NCBI GenBank assembly: GCA_024291935.2 | Contig: CM044309.1 | Location: 97,303,628 to 97,367,627 of the forward strand | Reading direction: 5' to 3' | DNA: 64,000 nucleotides | Origin: Okapia johnstoni | Lineage: Eukaryota; Chordata; Mammalia; Artiodactyla; Giraffidae | Part shown: positions 34,323 to 45,659 of the stretch, one piece after another | How positions within the stretch are numbered: position 1 is the first letter of the stretch | Layout: each line of letters starts with the position of its first letter | The notes under the pieces: model-generated | Database searches by the model: none | What the model saw: only the letters and a program-made list of their open reading frames with translations | Told to the model about the DNA's origin: nothing | Made by a program: the position numbers and the translations under genes

Positions 34323-35358
34323 ACATTGTATTAAACACAGATTTGATTATTCTTATTAACATTTTCCAGAATCACATTAGTCAAGTGTCTTCACTGAAGT
34401 TGATGCAGAGTTTGTTCATTGAAATTTCTTCTGAAATTTAAGTCTTATATTAACTTTATTACTGATTTTTGTTATCAATAAACCATTACAGAAAAGTTTA
34501 AGTTATAAAGTCACTTAATTTATGTACCTAATCTTTATATTTAACATAATTTTAAAGTATAAATTATATTTGTAGCATGAAATTTACTGAAAATGACATA
34601 CATAAAATTAAAGAAGATTTAGTCATAAGAATTTATGTTGATAAAATTTTTATATTTGTCACATACTCAAGGAGCCTTTAGTAAATCTTACTGCCAATAT
34701 TTACACCTGAAGACGTACTTTTAAAATCAAATCTTTGTAGTCTTTCAAAAATCTACCAAAACAAATCCCAAACCCACAATATAATTCTTGAATCAGACTT
34801 TAAAAACTGTCATCTTTCCTCTTGTGAAAATTTCCCAGAATTGAAAACCATATTATGCTATGTAAACATGTCTTCAATGAAGTTATTCTTATGATTTTCT
34901 TTCCTTTATAAAAATGACCTGCATTTTAATATTATTCAGTACAAAGGCAATATGATAATACTTACTAACAAATTTTTTAAGACTCTGGTTTACATAGGTT
35001 TATGGATATGTTAGAAGTAAACCTTAATACAATTTAAATTGTTTCAAAATATATTTTGAATTCAATTATTGTCCGCTAATCTGACAAATATAGATTAAAA
35101 TATTTGGGTATATTGGAATAATAAAATTGAGTTAGTCTTAATAATGCCATGTGATCAGATTTAGAAAAAAAGAAATAAATATCCAACTTTAAAGACCAAG
35201 TGCTCCAGAAATATATTTATATTAAGGATGATTGGCAGATTTATCTGAGAAATTCATAAGGTTATAAACAGTAAAACATAACTACTGATTACTTCCTTTT
35301 GTATCTGTCTACATTCTTATCAAATAATAAAAATCCATCTCAAAAAATGTTTCACTTG
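34323..35358. other. Unique AT-rich stretch
   Basis: Nothing recognised. Confidence 0.45.
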
Positions 35359-35368
35359 TATGAACATT

Positions 35369-35523
35369 CAGAGGATGAGATGGTTGAATGGCATCACTGA
35401 CTCGATGGACATGAGTTTGAGCAAGTTCTGGGAGTTGGTGATGGACCGGGAAGCCTGGCGTGCTGCAGTCCATGGGGTCGCAAAGAGCCAGACACGACTG
35501 AGTGACTGAACTGAACTGAACCA
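35369..35523 (+). mobile_element. BovB 3' end, 155 bp
   Basis: Sense BovB terminus starting at 'cagaggatgagatggttg' and ending in ACTGA tail units. Flanks tatgaacatt (35359-35368) and tacgaacatt (35524-35533) match at 9 of 10. Confidence 0.94.
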
Positions 35524-35585
35524 TACGAACATTACTACTATGGTTTTTTTTTATGTTTGTTTTATGTTGGCAAAAATTTTAAAAC

Positions 35586-36199
35586 CAGTGTCAGACTTTA
35601 TTTTTTGGGGCTCCAAAATCACTGCTGATGGTGATTGCAGCCATGAAATTAAAAGACGCTTACTCCTTGGAAGGAAGGTTATGGCCAACCTAGATAGCAT
35701 ATTTAAAAGCAGAGACATTACTTTGCCAACAAAAGTCCGTCTAGTCAAGGCTATGGTTTTTCCAGTGGTCACGTATGGATGTGAGAGTTGGACAGTGAAG
35801 AAAGCTGAGTGCTGCAGAATTGATGCTTTTGAACTGTGGTGTTGGAGAAGACTCTTGAGAGTCCCTTGGACTGCAAGGAGAGCCAATCAATCAATCCATC
35901 CTAAAGGAGATCAGTTCTGGTTGTTCATTGGAAGGACTGATGTTGAAGCTGAAACTCCAATACTTTGGCCACCTCATGCGAAGAGTTGACTCATTGGAAA
36001 AGACCCTAATGCTGGGAAGGATTGGGTGCAGGAGGAGAAGGGGACGACAGAGGATGAGATGGTTGGATTGCATCACTGACTCGATGGACATGGGTTTGGG
36101 TAAATTCCGGGAGTTGGTGATGGACAGGGAGGCCTGGTGTGCTGCAATTCATGGGGTCACAAAGAGTCGGACACGACTGAGGGACTGAACTGAACTGAA
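35586..36199 (+). mobile_element. BovB 3' portion, 614 bp, low decay
   Basis: Sense copy beginning just after RT ('cagtgtcagactttattttt') and reaching the ACTGA tail. It lies 62 bases downstream of another BovB end in the same orientation. No duplication could be found. Confidence 0.95.
35601..36188 (+). pseudogene. BovB ORF2 C-terminal tail remnant
   Basis: The frame starting upstream in host DNA runs to 35989 and encodes the domain after RT (DSIFKSRDITLPTKVRLVKA, then [12 protein letters not shown] and [14 protein letters not shown]). A second register (35928-36188) continues [21 protein letters not shown] to the RTRLRD end. A four-base insertion near 35885-35895 separates them. No RT catalytic motifs are included. 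Confidence 0.9.
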
Positions 36200-36488
36200 G
36201 GTTGTAGATTTAACAGTTTACGTTTATTTTTAAATATTTGATATGATTTTTGATATTTCATAATTATTAAGGGCCTATTAAAAAGCAGACATGAGATTTT
36301 TCTTTGGAAACTTGTCTTTCAGTAAGCACAGGTTATCAGTTTAATATAATTGTTTTTTAAAGTCATGGACAGTCAGCTATGGAAAATAATCTGCTTTACA
36401 TAACTTTGATTTTCAAAATAATAGTCAATTCTCTTTGTAAAATAATTTGGCTTTTATTGTAAATTTTAGCTAAGTTAAAAATTACTTT

Positions 36489-36590
36489 GGGACTTCCTTA
36501 GCAGGCCAGCCCACTGCAGGGGGCATGGGCTTGATACATGCTCAGGGAATTAAGATACCACATGCTGCTTAGTGAAAAGGTAAAAAAATG
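36489..36590 (+). mobile_element. CHR-family SINE, short form
   Basis: 'gggacttccttagcaggcca' start, 'actgcagggggcatgggctt' with degraded B box near 36528, 'gaattaagataccacatgc', A-rich tail. Typical of CHR SINEs, strongly decayed. Confidence 0.75.
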
Positions 36591-37100
36591 AAAATTAAAA
36601 TAATAAATAAATTGGGACAAGATATTAAAAAAAAACTGTTAAGAATACTTTTTGTTAGGTGCAAATTTTTCTTTTACTTCAGTATTTTTAAAAATGTCAA
36701 AATAAGAATTTTGTATATAGGTGGTTTAAAAAATTATTAGCACAGAAAACTGATGGAATTGTGTATACTATTTTGGAAGACTGTTTTTTTTCTTGATGAT
36801 TTGTAGTTCCTTTTCCTATTTGATCTTATTCCAAATATCCAAGACATCAATGGTCCATTCAGTGATCACTAAATCAGAATGCCATAAAAGCCCAAGGCTA
36901 TATTAGAAGTTGGAACCACCTCAAATATTCATAATTGTTTGCATTGCTCTCTTAACAGTAACAACAATGTATCTTAATTTAGATTTTTTTACAGTTTCTC
37001 ATTATAAATGATCACCTATTCAATATTAGTGAAATATTATATTAAATATCTATGGAAATAAGTATACATACCAAGTGCACATTTAAATGTGTGTATTTTA
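36591..37100. other. Unique AT-rich stretch
   Basis: Nothing recognised. Confidence 0.45.
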
Positions 37101-37108
37101 TTTAAAAG

Positions 37109-37327
37109 GCCTCCCCTGTGGCTCAGCTGATGAAGAATCCACCTGCAATGCGGGAGACTTGGGTTCAGTCCCTGGGTTGAGAAGATCTCCTGGAGAAGGG
37201 AAAGCCTACCCAGAATTATCTGGCCTGGAGAATTCCCTGGCCTGGAAAATTCCATGGACTATATAGTCCATGGTGTCGCAAAGAGTAGGACACGACTGAG
37301 TGACTTTCACTTTCACTTTTCATTTTC
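37109..37327 (+). mobile_element. Bov-tA SINE with internal 17-bp tandem duplication
   Basis: Sense SINE, tail of GTGACTTTCACTTTCACTTTTC type. tttaaaag at 37101-37108 and 37328-37335 is the duplication. The body repeats ctggcctggagaattcc (37220-37236) as ctggcctggaaaattcc (37237-37253). Confidence 0.94.
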
Positions 37328-37335
37328 TTTAAAAG

Positions 37336-37899
37336 TTTATATTTAAACTCCTATGTTCATAAGTGTAACACAAGTTAATTAATTTAGCAACATATTCACA
37401 TATATAAGTATGCCAGTTGGAGACTTCTATCAATTTAAGTTAAAAAATTGAAATATCTTTATTAACACTTTGAAAAACAACCAAGGTATGAAGAAGAGAA
37501 AGTCATGATTCTAAACTATGGGAAGTCACTGTTATCATTTTGATATAGTTACTCCCAGAATTCTGCTGGGTACTCTACTTCACGTTAGATCAAATTATAA
37601 TATTTCTTCTTTTAAAAAGTTTTTATTTATTAACCTGCTTTCAGAATTATTAGTAACTCAATAATATTCTATAATTTAAAAATTATACTATTATTTTAGA
37701 TAATATTTTGTAAGAGAAATATTACTTTAGTGGATATCTGCTGTGCTGAAATTGTGTAAGTGTTTTGGATGATTTCTCTTAAATCTTGAGATATAAGAAT
37801 ACAATATCAATTATTGTGTATGTTTTGTGATTTTTAAGTTTCCTGGCTGATTTCCCAAAAGGGACAATGATTTTCTTGTTTAAGTGTGTATCATTTTTG
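37336..37899. other. AT-rich, unrecognised
   Basis: Nothing firm. It could be a decayed extension of the L1M that follows. Confidence 0.4.
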
Positions 37900-38745
37900 T
37901 GCCAGACATTTTTGTATCATCTTAACTATTTCTAAGTGTAAGTCCAACGGAATTAAATATGTTCACAGTGCTTGCAACTACCATCCCTACCCATTTTCAG
38001 GACTCTCTTCATCTTGTAAAACTGAAAGTCTATTCTCAAAACAAAACTCCCCATTTCTCTCTGCCACAGCTACTGGCAGACACCATTCTTCCAGCTGTCA
38101 GTGACTTTGACTACTTAAGCATTAATAATTTATTAAATGGAATCATACAGTGTCTTTTTAATACAAACTAATTTTCACTTAGCATAATGTTCTCCAGGCT
38201 CATTTATGCTGTTGCATATTGAGGAATTTCTTTCTTTTTTGAAGCTGAGTAACTTTCCATTAAATGGATGCACCACATTTTGCCTATCCAGTCACTCATC
38301 AGGCAACACTTAGGTTGCTTCCAAGTGTCCATTGATGGATGTCAATGTGTTTCCGATTAGTTAGGTTATAGCTATCATGATCTATGCTCCTACACACATG
38401 GGTATACAAATTTCTCTTCCAGGTCTTCCTCTCAGTTATCTTGGATATATTTTCAGAAGTGGATTCCTGGATTATATGGTAACTTTACTTTATTTTAGGA
38501 GCCACCATGCTGTTTTCCACAGTGACCACATAATTTTATATTACCACCAATAGTGTACAAGGATTCCAATTACTCCACAGTCTCACCAACCCTTGTTATT
38601 TTAAGATTTTTTATGGCAACCATTCTACTAGGTAAGAAGTGATAGCCCACTGCAGTTTTGATTTGTATTTCTCTGCTGATAAATAATGTTAAGCATCTTT
38701 TCATTTATTAGCCATATTTATTGATATATCTTCTTTGAAGCTATA
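37900..38745 (-). mobile_element. Old L1M, ORF2 end plus 3' UTR
   Basis: Long run of ordered antisense landmarks: 'ggaatcatacagtgtctttt' (38140-38159), 'cttagcataatgttctccagg' region (38178-38198), 'ggttgcttccaagtgtccattgatgg' region (38313-38338), 'gtggattcctggattatatgg' region (38460-38480), and 'gttaagcatcttttcattta' (38689-38708). Confidence 0.9.
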
Positions 38746-39419
38746 AACAATTTAATGCTACAAAAAAACCAAAGACATCTCTTTCTACCTTATATTTATA
38801 GGTTATTATTTAAATAATGCCATTGATTTTTTAAGTTGTTTGTATTTTAATATAGCCATTTATTTCTGAATTAATTATGCAAAATAATCTGGATATGAAA
38901 GAGCTCTGCATGAACATCATGAATTAACTTTTCATCTTCCTTCAGAGAATCAGAATAGGAAGCTGTTGAAAACTAAAATGTTTTAGTTTTTCTTAGAGGA
39001 ATCTTTCAAAATTTAGAGTTTGAAAAGCCCATTTCTAGTTTTATATGGATCTTTAGATATTCTTAATCTACATTTAAAAAATATGAAGACATTCAGACCT
39101 CATAGAAAAATTTCCTTGTCTCTTGCATTCACAAATTCACCCTCTGTCCCCAAATCTTTCACATGTGTTGGTCTTAATATTTATAAACTCATTAAGTTAA
39201 AGTAACTTACCCACTTGTATTTTATGAAATATTTAATTCAAAACAATAAAAAGCTTGAATTTAAACATCACCGAACCAACTTTCCTAATGGACTACTGTC
39301 TGTGAATTTAAATGTGAATATTTAAATTCCCTAATATATTGCACAAAGGGTCTTTTTTTTTCTTTTTATTTCTTTCTGACAACCCCTATATCTCACATAT
39401 AGCTACATCAGAATATCAA
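38746..39419. other. Unique AT-rich stretch
   Basis: Nothing recognised. Confidence 0.45.
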
Positions 39420-39538
39420 AAGAAAGAGTGAGACAAAGGAAAGAAGGAAGAACTGAAGAGATAGAGGGAGGGATGGGAGGAGGGAGGGATGGGAGGAGGG
39501 AGGAAGGGAGAAAGGAAGGAAGAGAGAAAAAAAAGAAA
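39420..39538 (+). repeat. Homopurine tract with GGA/GGGA units
   Basis: Almost 120 bases of A and G on the plus strand with few interruptions, including two tandem copies of the 16-mer agggagggatgggagg. Sequence of this type can adopt triplex (H-DNA) or G-rich structures. Confidence 0.93.
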
Positions 39539-39752
39539 CTGCACTGTAATGACGAGTGAATAATGGTGAGAAGAGACTTTTTGTTGTTCAGTTCGGACAA
39601 AAATAGCTTATGATACAATGTAGCTTTAATGTAACAGGAACTTTTATATTCATCATTGAAAACAATGAATGCTTTTGAGAAGCATGCAAACATGTACATC
39701 AATAAAATGTTGTCGCTCATGAATTTGAGAAAAAAAATCACTTTATAAATGA

Positions 39753-39890
39753 CAGAATGATGAAGCTAAGTGAGGTCAAGTGCTTTGGCCAAGGTTTCCC
39801 AGCTAGCGAGTGGCAAGGCTTGGGACTCAACAATCTGCCCACTAGCCTTGGACTTCCACACTGTAACCTGCCACATTGCACAAGTCAAGA
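39753..39890 (-). mobile_element. MIR SINE
   Basis: Antisense MIR core: 'gaagctaagtgaggtcaagtgctttggccaagg' region (39772-39803), 'cccagctagcgagtggcaag' (39808-39827), then 'gggactcaacaatctgccca' (39832-39851). This order matches the complement of the MIR core and tRNA-related part. Confidence 0.8.
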
Positions 39891-39895
39891 GGAGT

Positions 39896-40966
39896 ATCAG
39901 AGAGCCTGACATAGCTCTTACGACTCATCCTGCTTGCTAATCTTTTAGTCATTACTTTGATATTGTTGTACATGTGTAGTCTCCCTGCTTTTATCTAATT
40001 GTAATCAAGACCTCTTCAGATTTCATTCAGGAGCTGATTAGAATAATAGATCAACAAAGGAATTTACGCTCTTGGATTTTATAGAAGGTAACCTTTCATG
40101 ATTCTCTAATAAAAATTAAAGTAGTTGTGTTATTTAATTATGAAATATGTAACCTCATTTCAGCTTTCCTATCAGGCAAGTATTGAAGCTGACACTTCAA
40201 TTGAGTTTACCCAAGGGTTCATAAGCTTGGAGAGTTAAACACAAGCAGCTATCAAAGCACAGGTATCATCACAGGCTCCCCATACCTAATTACTACAAGT
40301 GAAAAGTTTCCTCCAGAGAGAGACCACTTTCATTTCAAATCTGACAGGTAGAAATTAGTTGCCTAATGGAATGGAATAGGTCTGAAAATTGAAGGAATTA
40401 AGTGTGCTTTTTTAATTTAAGCTCCCTCTAAATTAAGTTTTAATTTGGATCCAAATGTAAAGAAGTTGATGGCATGAAGCAGCTTAGTTTGGCCCGGAGC
40501 CAATCACTTTATATTGCCCTTCTTTAGATACCATGTGTCTCTTTTACAGCCACCAGCCATTGTGGGGCAGAAAAATGGTCATGCTTTAATCAAGGGATGT
40601 TTTCCTGAGAGCACTATGTCCCCAAATTTGGAATTCTGCTAATTGATTTGATTCTATCTCTAAGCAATTTCGCTGGCACAGAGACATCAAAGGATGAATT
40701 TGTGTGTGTGTGTGTGTGTGTGTGTGTTTAATATTGTTAAGACTGTGAAGAAAGTATTAGCCCGTCAGAAGTGAAATACAATAAAGATAGACAACTTATT
40801 CAGCCTTGGTTCAATTGTAGCGTGATTCCTCTCTCAAGCGATAAAACAGTAACACAAAACAATAACACAAAAGAAATCAAAAAGGAGATTCTTGTAACAG
40901 GTGATACTCCAGCAGATCAAAATGACTAATGGGAGACTGCAGAATATCTGCTTCATTCAATAGACA
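39896..40966. other. Repeat-free stretch, CNE-like, with (GT)n at 40701-40727
   Basis: 39940-40690 has no recognised repeat and contains AT-core motifs of homeodomain/POU type such as 'ctaattgatttgattc' (40639-40654) and 'cctaattacta' (40285-40295). This composition is reminiscent of conserved non-coding elements. The GT microsatellite ends it. Confidence 0.35.
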
Positions 40967-41033
40967 TAACATGCTGCAGTCCATGGGGCTGCGAAAAGTT
41001 AGACATGACTTATCTACTGAACAACAACAATAC
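40967..41033 (+). mobile_element. 67-bp tail of BovB or Bov-tA
   Basis: 'catgctgcagtccatggggc' followed by a decayed 'gttagacatgact' and an ACAACAACA tail. The terminal sequence is shared by both families, so I cannot say which moved. No duplication is clear. Confidence 0.85.
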
Positions 41034-42424
41034 CAAGAGTATGTCTAATGATATTCAAAGATTAGCTGTGGATGTTATGAGAATGTATATGAATTGAGAA
41101 CTGCAGTTTATACTTCAAATGAATACATAGATTAATTGTATTTGAGGATATATAACATTTAACTCCAGTGGAAACAAGCTTTTACTAAATATTTTTTAAA
41201 ACTTTCAGTTGAAAAACCCAGATAACCATGAAACAACCCAATGAGTTTTAAACATCTATTAATACACATATAATGATACTGACATGTTATCATAATGCCA
41301 ATATTGCTGGTGAGTCCAACTGACGAAATGGTGATAGGGAAGGAAGGCTTGTGTTAGGTATAAGAGAACAGGTAAAGGTATTTCACAGGTAATGACCACA
41401 CAATAAATGTCTCTGGGCAATAGGGTTAAAAAAAATGTCATTTAACACTCAAACTGGAAAACACTCTTCATTTTCCACTAAAAACCATGTCAGCCTATTG
41501 CTTCTCTACACTAATGGCCAAGAACTGTGTCATTCATAGGTAACTGATCATTTCCAGAACATTCTTCAGAAGGAAGAATCTCTTTAATATCCAGCATTAA
41601 TACTGACTTGCTAAGGAGGTGGGTAATAGGCATTGGTGTGAGAGAAAATCGACTTCAACAGAAGGCTTCTGATCAGGTTAGATTTTCAGACAGATGAGTC
41701 TCACCTTTTCCCTGAGAGCCTTTATTGGTAAGGGGAAATGTGTGCCTGTTTTGTAAAGTAAGAAGATAACAAATCAAGGCCCAGTGCTGACACAAGAGTG
41801 AAGCTTAACCTAATGAAGCTGGACTCCAGAAGGGTCTGTACTCAGGATATGTGGGAACCTGATGGCCACCTCCCACCATATACCTTGACTATAATGGTAT
41901 ATGAAGAAGGGCTTTCTGTTGATTCACTTCTTTGTTTTGCCTGTTTTTCTTTGTGCTACTGTTTCCTTTGGCATTAAATGCACCAGATATGAAACAGTAA
42001 AGATAAAAGCAGTGTCCCTGAGAAGCTGTGGCCACAGTTCAGCCACCAGCCCTCTAGCAGACATCCATAGCCTGGATAAGTCAGGTAGTTTAAAACAACA
42101 CTTGGTTTGAGGTGCCTCTCAACAGTTTTTGTGCACAGTTGGACAGAATGAAATCAAACATAAATCTTCTTTGGATGGAAATCTTTTAGTCTAGGCCCAG
42201 AGAATTCTCAGTTTCAAGCATAGTGACCAATCCCAGCACTCAGTCAAAAAATACCATTAATGAGCTTAGCAAAAGCAAGAAGTACAGTAGGTGCAGCCTT
42301 GACTGACATCATTTTTGGAAGCAGAAATTCACTAATATAAGTTTAAAACAGAGAAGAGAGAAGCTGTAAGGTTATAAGGCAATGAGAATACTTGAGAGAT
42401 AAAGGTTGATTCCTAAAGTTATAA
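41034..42424. other. Unique stretch
   Basis: No repeat recognised; 41470-41880 is of mixed composition. The 69-aa frame at 41901-42110 starts with a hydrophobic segment and has four cysteines, but has no recognised family and no supporting context. Confidence 0.4.
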
Positions 42425-42425
42425 G

Positions 42426-42612
42426 AGACTTCTCTGGTGGTCCAGGGGTTGAAACTTTGCCTTCCAATGCTGGGGGGGTGCAGGTTCAAATCCTGTTCAG
42501 TGAGCTAGGGTGCCACATGGCTTGCAGCCAGAAAACCAAAACATAAAACAGGAGCAATATTGTAACAAATACAATAATGACTTTAAAAATGGTCTACATC
42601 AGAAAAATATTT
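42426..42612 (+). mobile_element. CHR-family SINE (CHR-1-like)
   Basis: 'gacttctctggtggtccagg' start, B box caggttcaaatcc at 42481-42493, then 'aaaaccaaaacataaaacag' and 'tttaaaaatggtctacatca'. Better preserved than the copy at 29.2 kb. Confidence 0.88.
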
Positions 42613-42619
42613 TTAGAAA

Positions 42620-43440
42620 CTAATGTCTTACTAGGATAAATAAAACAAATTTGAAGAAAACAAAGACAAAGATAATTTTGAAAAAAAATTTAAGGAGAAA
42701 AGAGACAAAGAACTAAATTTAGAACATACAAAAATGTCTAAACCTCAATAACAAAATGAAGCAATAAATAGTCACTGTCAATCATATCTCAAAAAAAACT
42801 GGAAAGAGAAAAAAGGTCAAAAGACTTGCATATACATGCCACTGAGAGAAAACTCTACATGGCCAACCATGTTGGAAATAAGAGAGAAGAAAAATTAGAG
42901 CCTTAATGAGATACTATAAAATAGACAAAATTTAAAATTTTACATTAACTACTGTTGACAAGAACAGTGCAACAGGAAGTCTCAGGTCTGGTAAGAATAT
43001 ATATTGATTCAATATTTTTTATATAACAGTTTGGCATCATCTAGTAAAGTTGGGTAAATAGATACTGGGTGCCCATCAATTTTAACCCTAGGTATATACC
43101 ATAAAGTTATGTATGCATAAGAATACCAGGATGGATAAAAAGAATGTTCATAGCAGCATTGTTCTCCATACTCAAAAGTAGACACCATCCAAATGCCTAT
43201 TAACTGTCAAAAAATAAATTGTAATGTTTTCATATAATAGAAAATTAAGAGTGCTATAAAAATAGATGCATTTTAGCTAAACCAAAAATACAGGTGTTTT
43301 TACAAACATGTTGAGTGAAGGAAGCAAGATATAAACATTATATTATATGAAATTCATCTTGTATAGAGTTAATCAAACTAAATTGTACATGAATGAATGC
43401 TCACTTAGGAAAGGAATAAAGAAAGAGGAAAATATTACTA
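42620..43440 (+). mobile_element. Old L1M, end of ORF2 and 3' UTR
   Basis: Sense landmarks: 'ttaactactgttgacaagaacagtgcaac' region (42945-42973), 'aaccctaggtatataccata' (43084-43103), 'gttcatagcagcattgttct' (43147-43166), 'ccatccaaatgcctattaac' (43186-43205). Highly diverged. Confidence 0.72.
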
Positions 43441-43671
43441 TAAATGATGGCTATTATTTTTGTGCCTTTTGTATGCACAACCATTTTCCTTTTGCCCTTC
43501 AGTCTCTTCTGAAAAAATAACAACTCAAACTTCAAGTTTTCAGCCATGGGATTCCTTGGCTTGACACAGGAGAGAAAGCATCACTTTTGTGGTTACCTTG
43601 CTCAAAAATTGGGTCATCAGATACATAAACATATTTACTGACTGAGAAAATTGTTTTTCTATTTACTATGT

Positions 43672-44142
43672 GTGACAGTTAACTTTGTGTCAACAATACT
43701 GGGCCAGGGGTGTTCAAATATTTGGTCAAACACTATTCTGGCTGTTTTTGCTAGGATTTTTTGGGGGGGGGTATAATTAGTATTTAAACTGACAGATCTC
43801 ACCATTAGATTAACACCTTAATCAATAAAGTAGATTACATTTATCCAATCAGTTGAAGACCAGAATAGACTATAATGACCAAAACTTTTCTGCATAAGAG
43901 AACTCTCTAGCCCTCTGTCTTCAGATTTCATATGCAATACTGCATCTTCCTGTCTGATGGTCTTTGGCAGAGAACACTGGCTTTGACTTTTCCTAGGGCT
44001 CCCACACTAACAGCCCACTCTGCAGATTTTGAACTTACCAGTCTCTGTAATTATATCAGCCAGTTCTTTACGGTAAATATATACTTATTATTTCTCTATC
44101 ATCTCCTATAGATTCTATTTCTATAGAGAACTCTAATACATA
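43672..44142 (+). mobile_element. Ancient LTR-like repeat, family not named
   Basis: Ordered phrases known from a widespread mammalian repeat: 'gacagttaactttgtgtcaa', 'aatatttggtcaaacactat', 'ttatccaatcagttgaagac', and at the end 'tctatagagaactctaatac'. A G-run at about 43761-43770 is internal. I recognise the pattern but will not assign a family name. Confidence 0.5.
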
Positions 44143-45289
44143 AATGTAATAGACATATGGCTATGTCCCATGTCTAAGGGATAAGACTGTTACGGGAAGG
44201 ATGGAAGAGAATGGATATTGATACCTCACTTATATGTAGCTCCCTGTGGATAGCTGGGACACTGATGATGGTGGTTGCATTGATGCCTATAACTGATCTG
44301 TTAAATGACATTCCCTTAGAAATGATGTTCAAGGTTCAGTAGCTTTGTTTAGGGAAGAGCATCCTAATAGAAATTACAATCGATGGGTCCACAAAATATT
44401 CCTAAATACTGATCCTACATCCCTTCTTCTTACCTCTGTCCTCCAATAAAACAATACCTTCTCAGATAACTAAAATTATATGTTCAGTTACCTAGGCAAA
44501 TGGAGATTAAATTAAGAATTAATTTAAGTAAAAAAAGGAAATAATCATTCATTCATCCAAAGGAAATGCAGTAGTTTATCCTTATTACACTAAAAAAGAG
44601 GAAGGTAGGTCTCATTTGTCTTGTTAACTGTAAATCCTCTCTAAAAATAAACCTTCAGCTTTTTTACCATATATTCAACTCATGCAAGTGTGTATTTTTT
44701 AATCAGAAACAGGATAATTATCAAGACAAATTATATCTAAGGCTAGCAGAAGGAATTACCTAGTCTTATTTACATACAAATCCATTCGTGTTACCTACAT
44801 GTAATATAATCAGTGAAATACATAACATAAATGATAAAAACACCATTTATTTAGCAGTTAAAAACAACACATCCAGTGTGATTATTCATAGCCAAATCAT
44901 AAAACTGTTAGTTGTACTAAAATGACTTCAGAGCTTTAAGGGAAGCAGTTATCTAGAAATTTCTTGCCCTGATACTAACTGGCATAGGAAATTCTGAAGT
45001 TTTCTTAAAACTTGCTGCTTTTCTATAATGTCTTTCTCTCTCCTTCCCAAATGTCTTGTTCTCTCTCAGGCAAACCATTATTTAGCATTTAAGACCCCAA
45101 ACCAAAAATCACTGAAAAAGTTCCAATTTTAACCTGGCTTTCTAAGCATTCCTTTTATTTTTTTTTCATGTGAAAAAAACAATCTGGTGGTAATTTCATA
45201 TTTTGCACCGAACTTGTACATTAATTTGGAAGGTATATAGTCTATTAAAGTTTTGTTTTTAATTTTAACTTTTTAAAACATCTTAAAAT
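44143..45289. other. Repeat-poor stretch
   Basis: No interspersed repeat recognised. 44480-45130 is AT-rich with motifs such as 'attaagaattaattta' (44509-44524). No coding signal. Confidence 0.4.
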
Positions 45290-45640
45290 TTTAAATTATT
45301 TATTTTTATTGATGTATAATTGAATTACAATGTTGTGTTAGTTTCAGGTGTACAGCAAAAAGATTCAGTTGTATATATATACATATCTATTTTTTTCAGG
45401 TTCTTTTCCTTTATAGGTTATTACGAAATATTGAGTATAATTCCCTGTACTATATAGTAGGTATTTGTTGGTTATCTATCTTATATATACTAGTGTTTTA
45501 TTGTTGTTTTTGTTCAGCCTCCCAGTCATGTCTGACTCTTTGTGACCCCATGGATGGCAGCATGCCAGGCCTCCCTCCCCTATTATATACACAAGTGTAT
45601 ATATGTTACTCTTTAAATCTTTAGGGATTCTCTCCCAGTT
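45290..45640 (-). mobile_element. Artiodactyl-type L1 3' end, split by a BovB tail
   Basis: Antisense 3' UTR: 'gaattacaatgttgtgttag' (45323-45342), 'aattccctgtactatatagt' (45439-45458), 'ggttatctatcttatatata' (45470-45489). After the insert it resumes 'agtgtatatatgtta' at 45594-45608. Confidence 0.82.
45499..45580 (-). mobile_element. BovB 3' tail, about 80 bp, inside L1
   Basis: 'ttgttgtttttgttcag' tail, then 'cagtcatgtctgactctttg' and 'gccaggcctccct'. Flanks tatatactagtgt and tatatacacaagtgt (from 45484 and 45584) look like a slightly altered duplication. Confidence 0.88.
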
Positions 45641-45659
45641 TATTCATTTATTAAAAATG

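Noticed and set aside
39403..39741. 112-aa minus-strand protein rich in proline, leucine and serine
   Set aside because: Much of it is translation of the homopurine/homopyrimidine tract.
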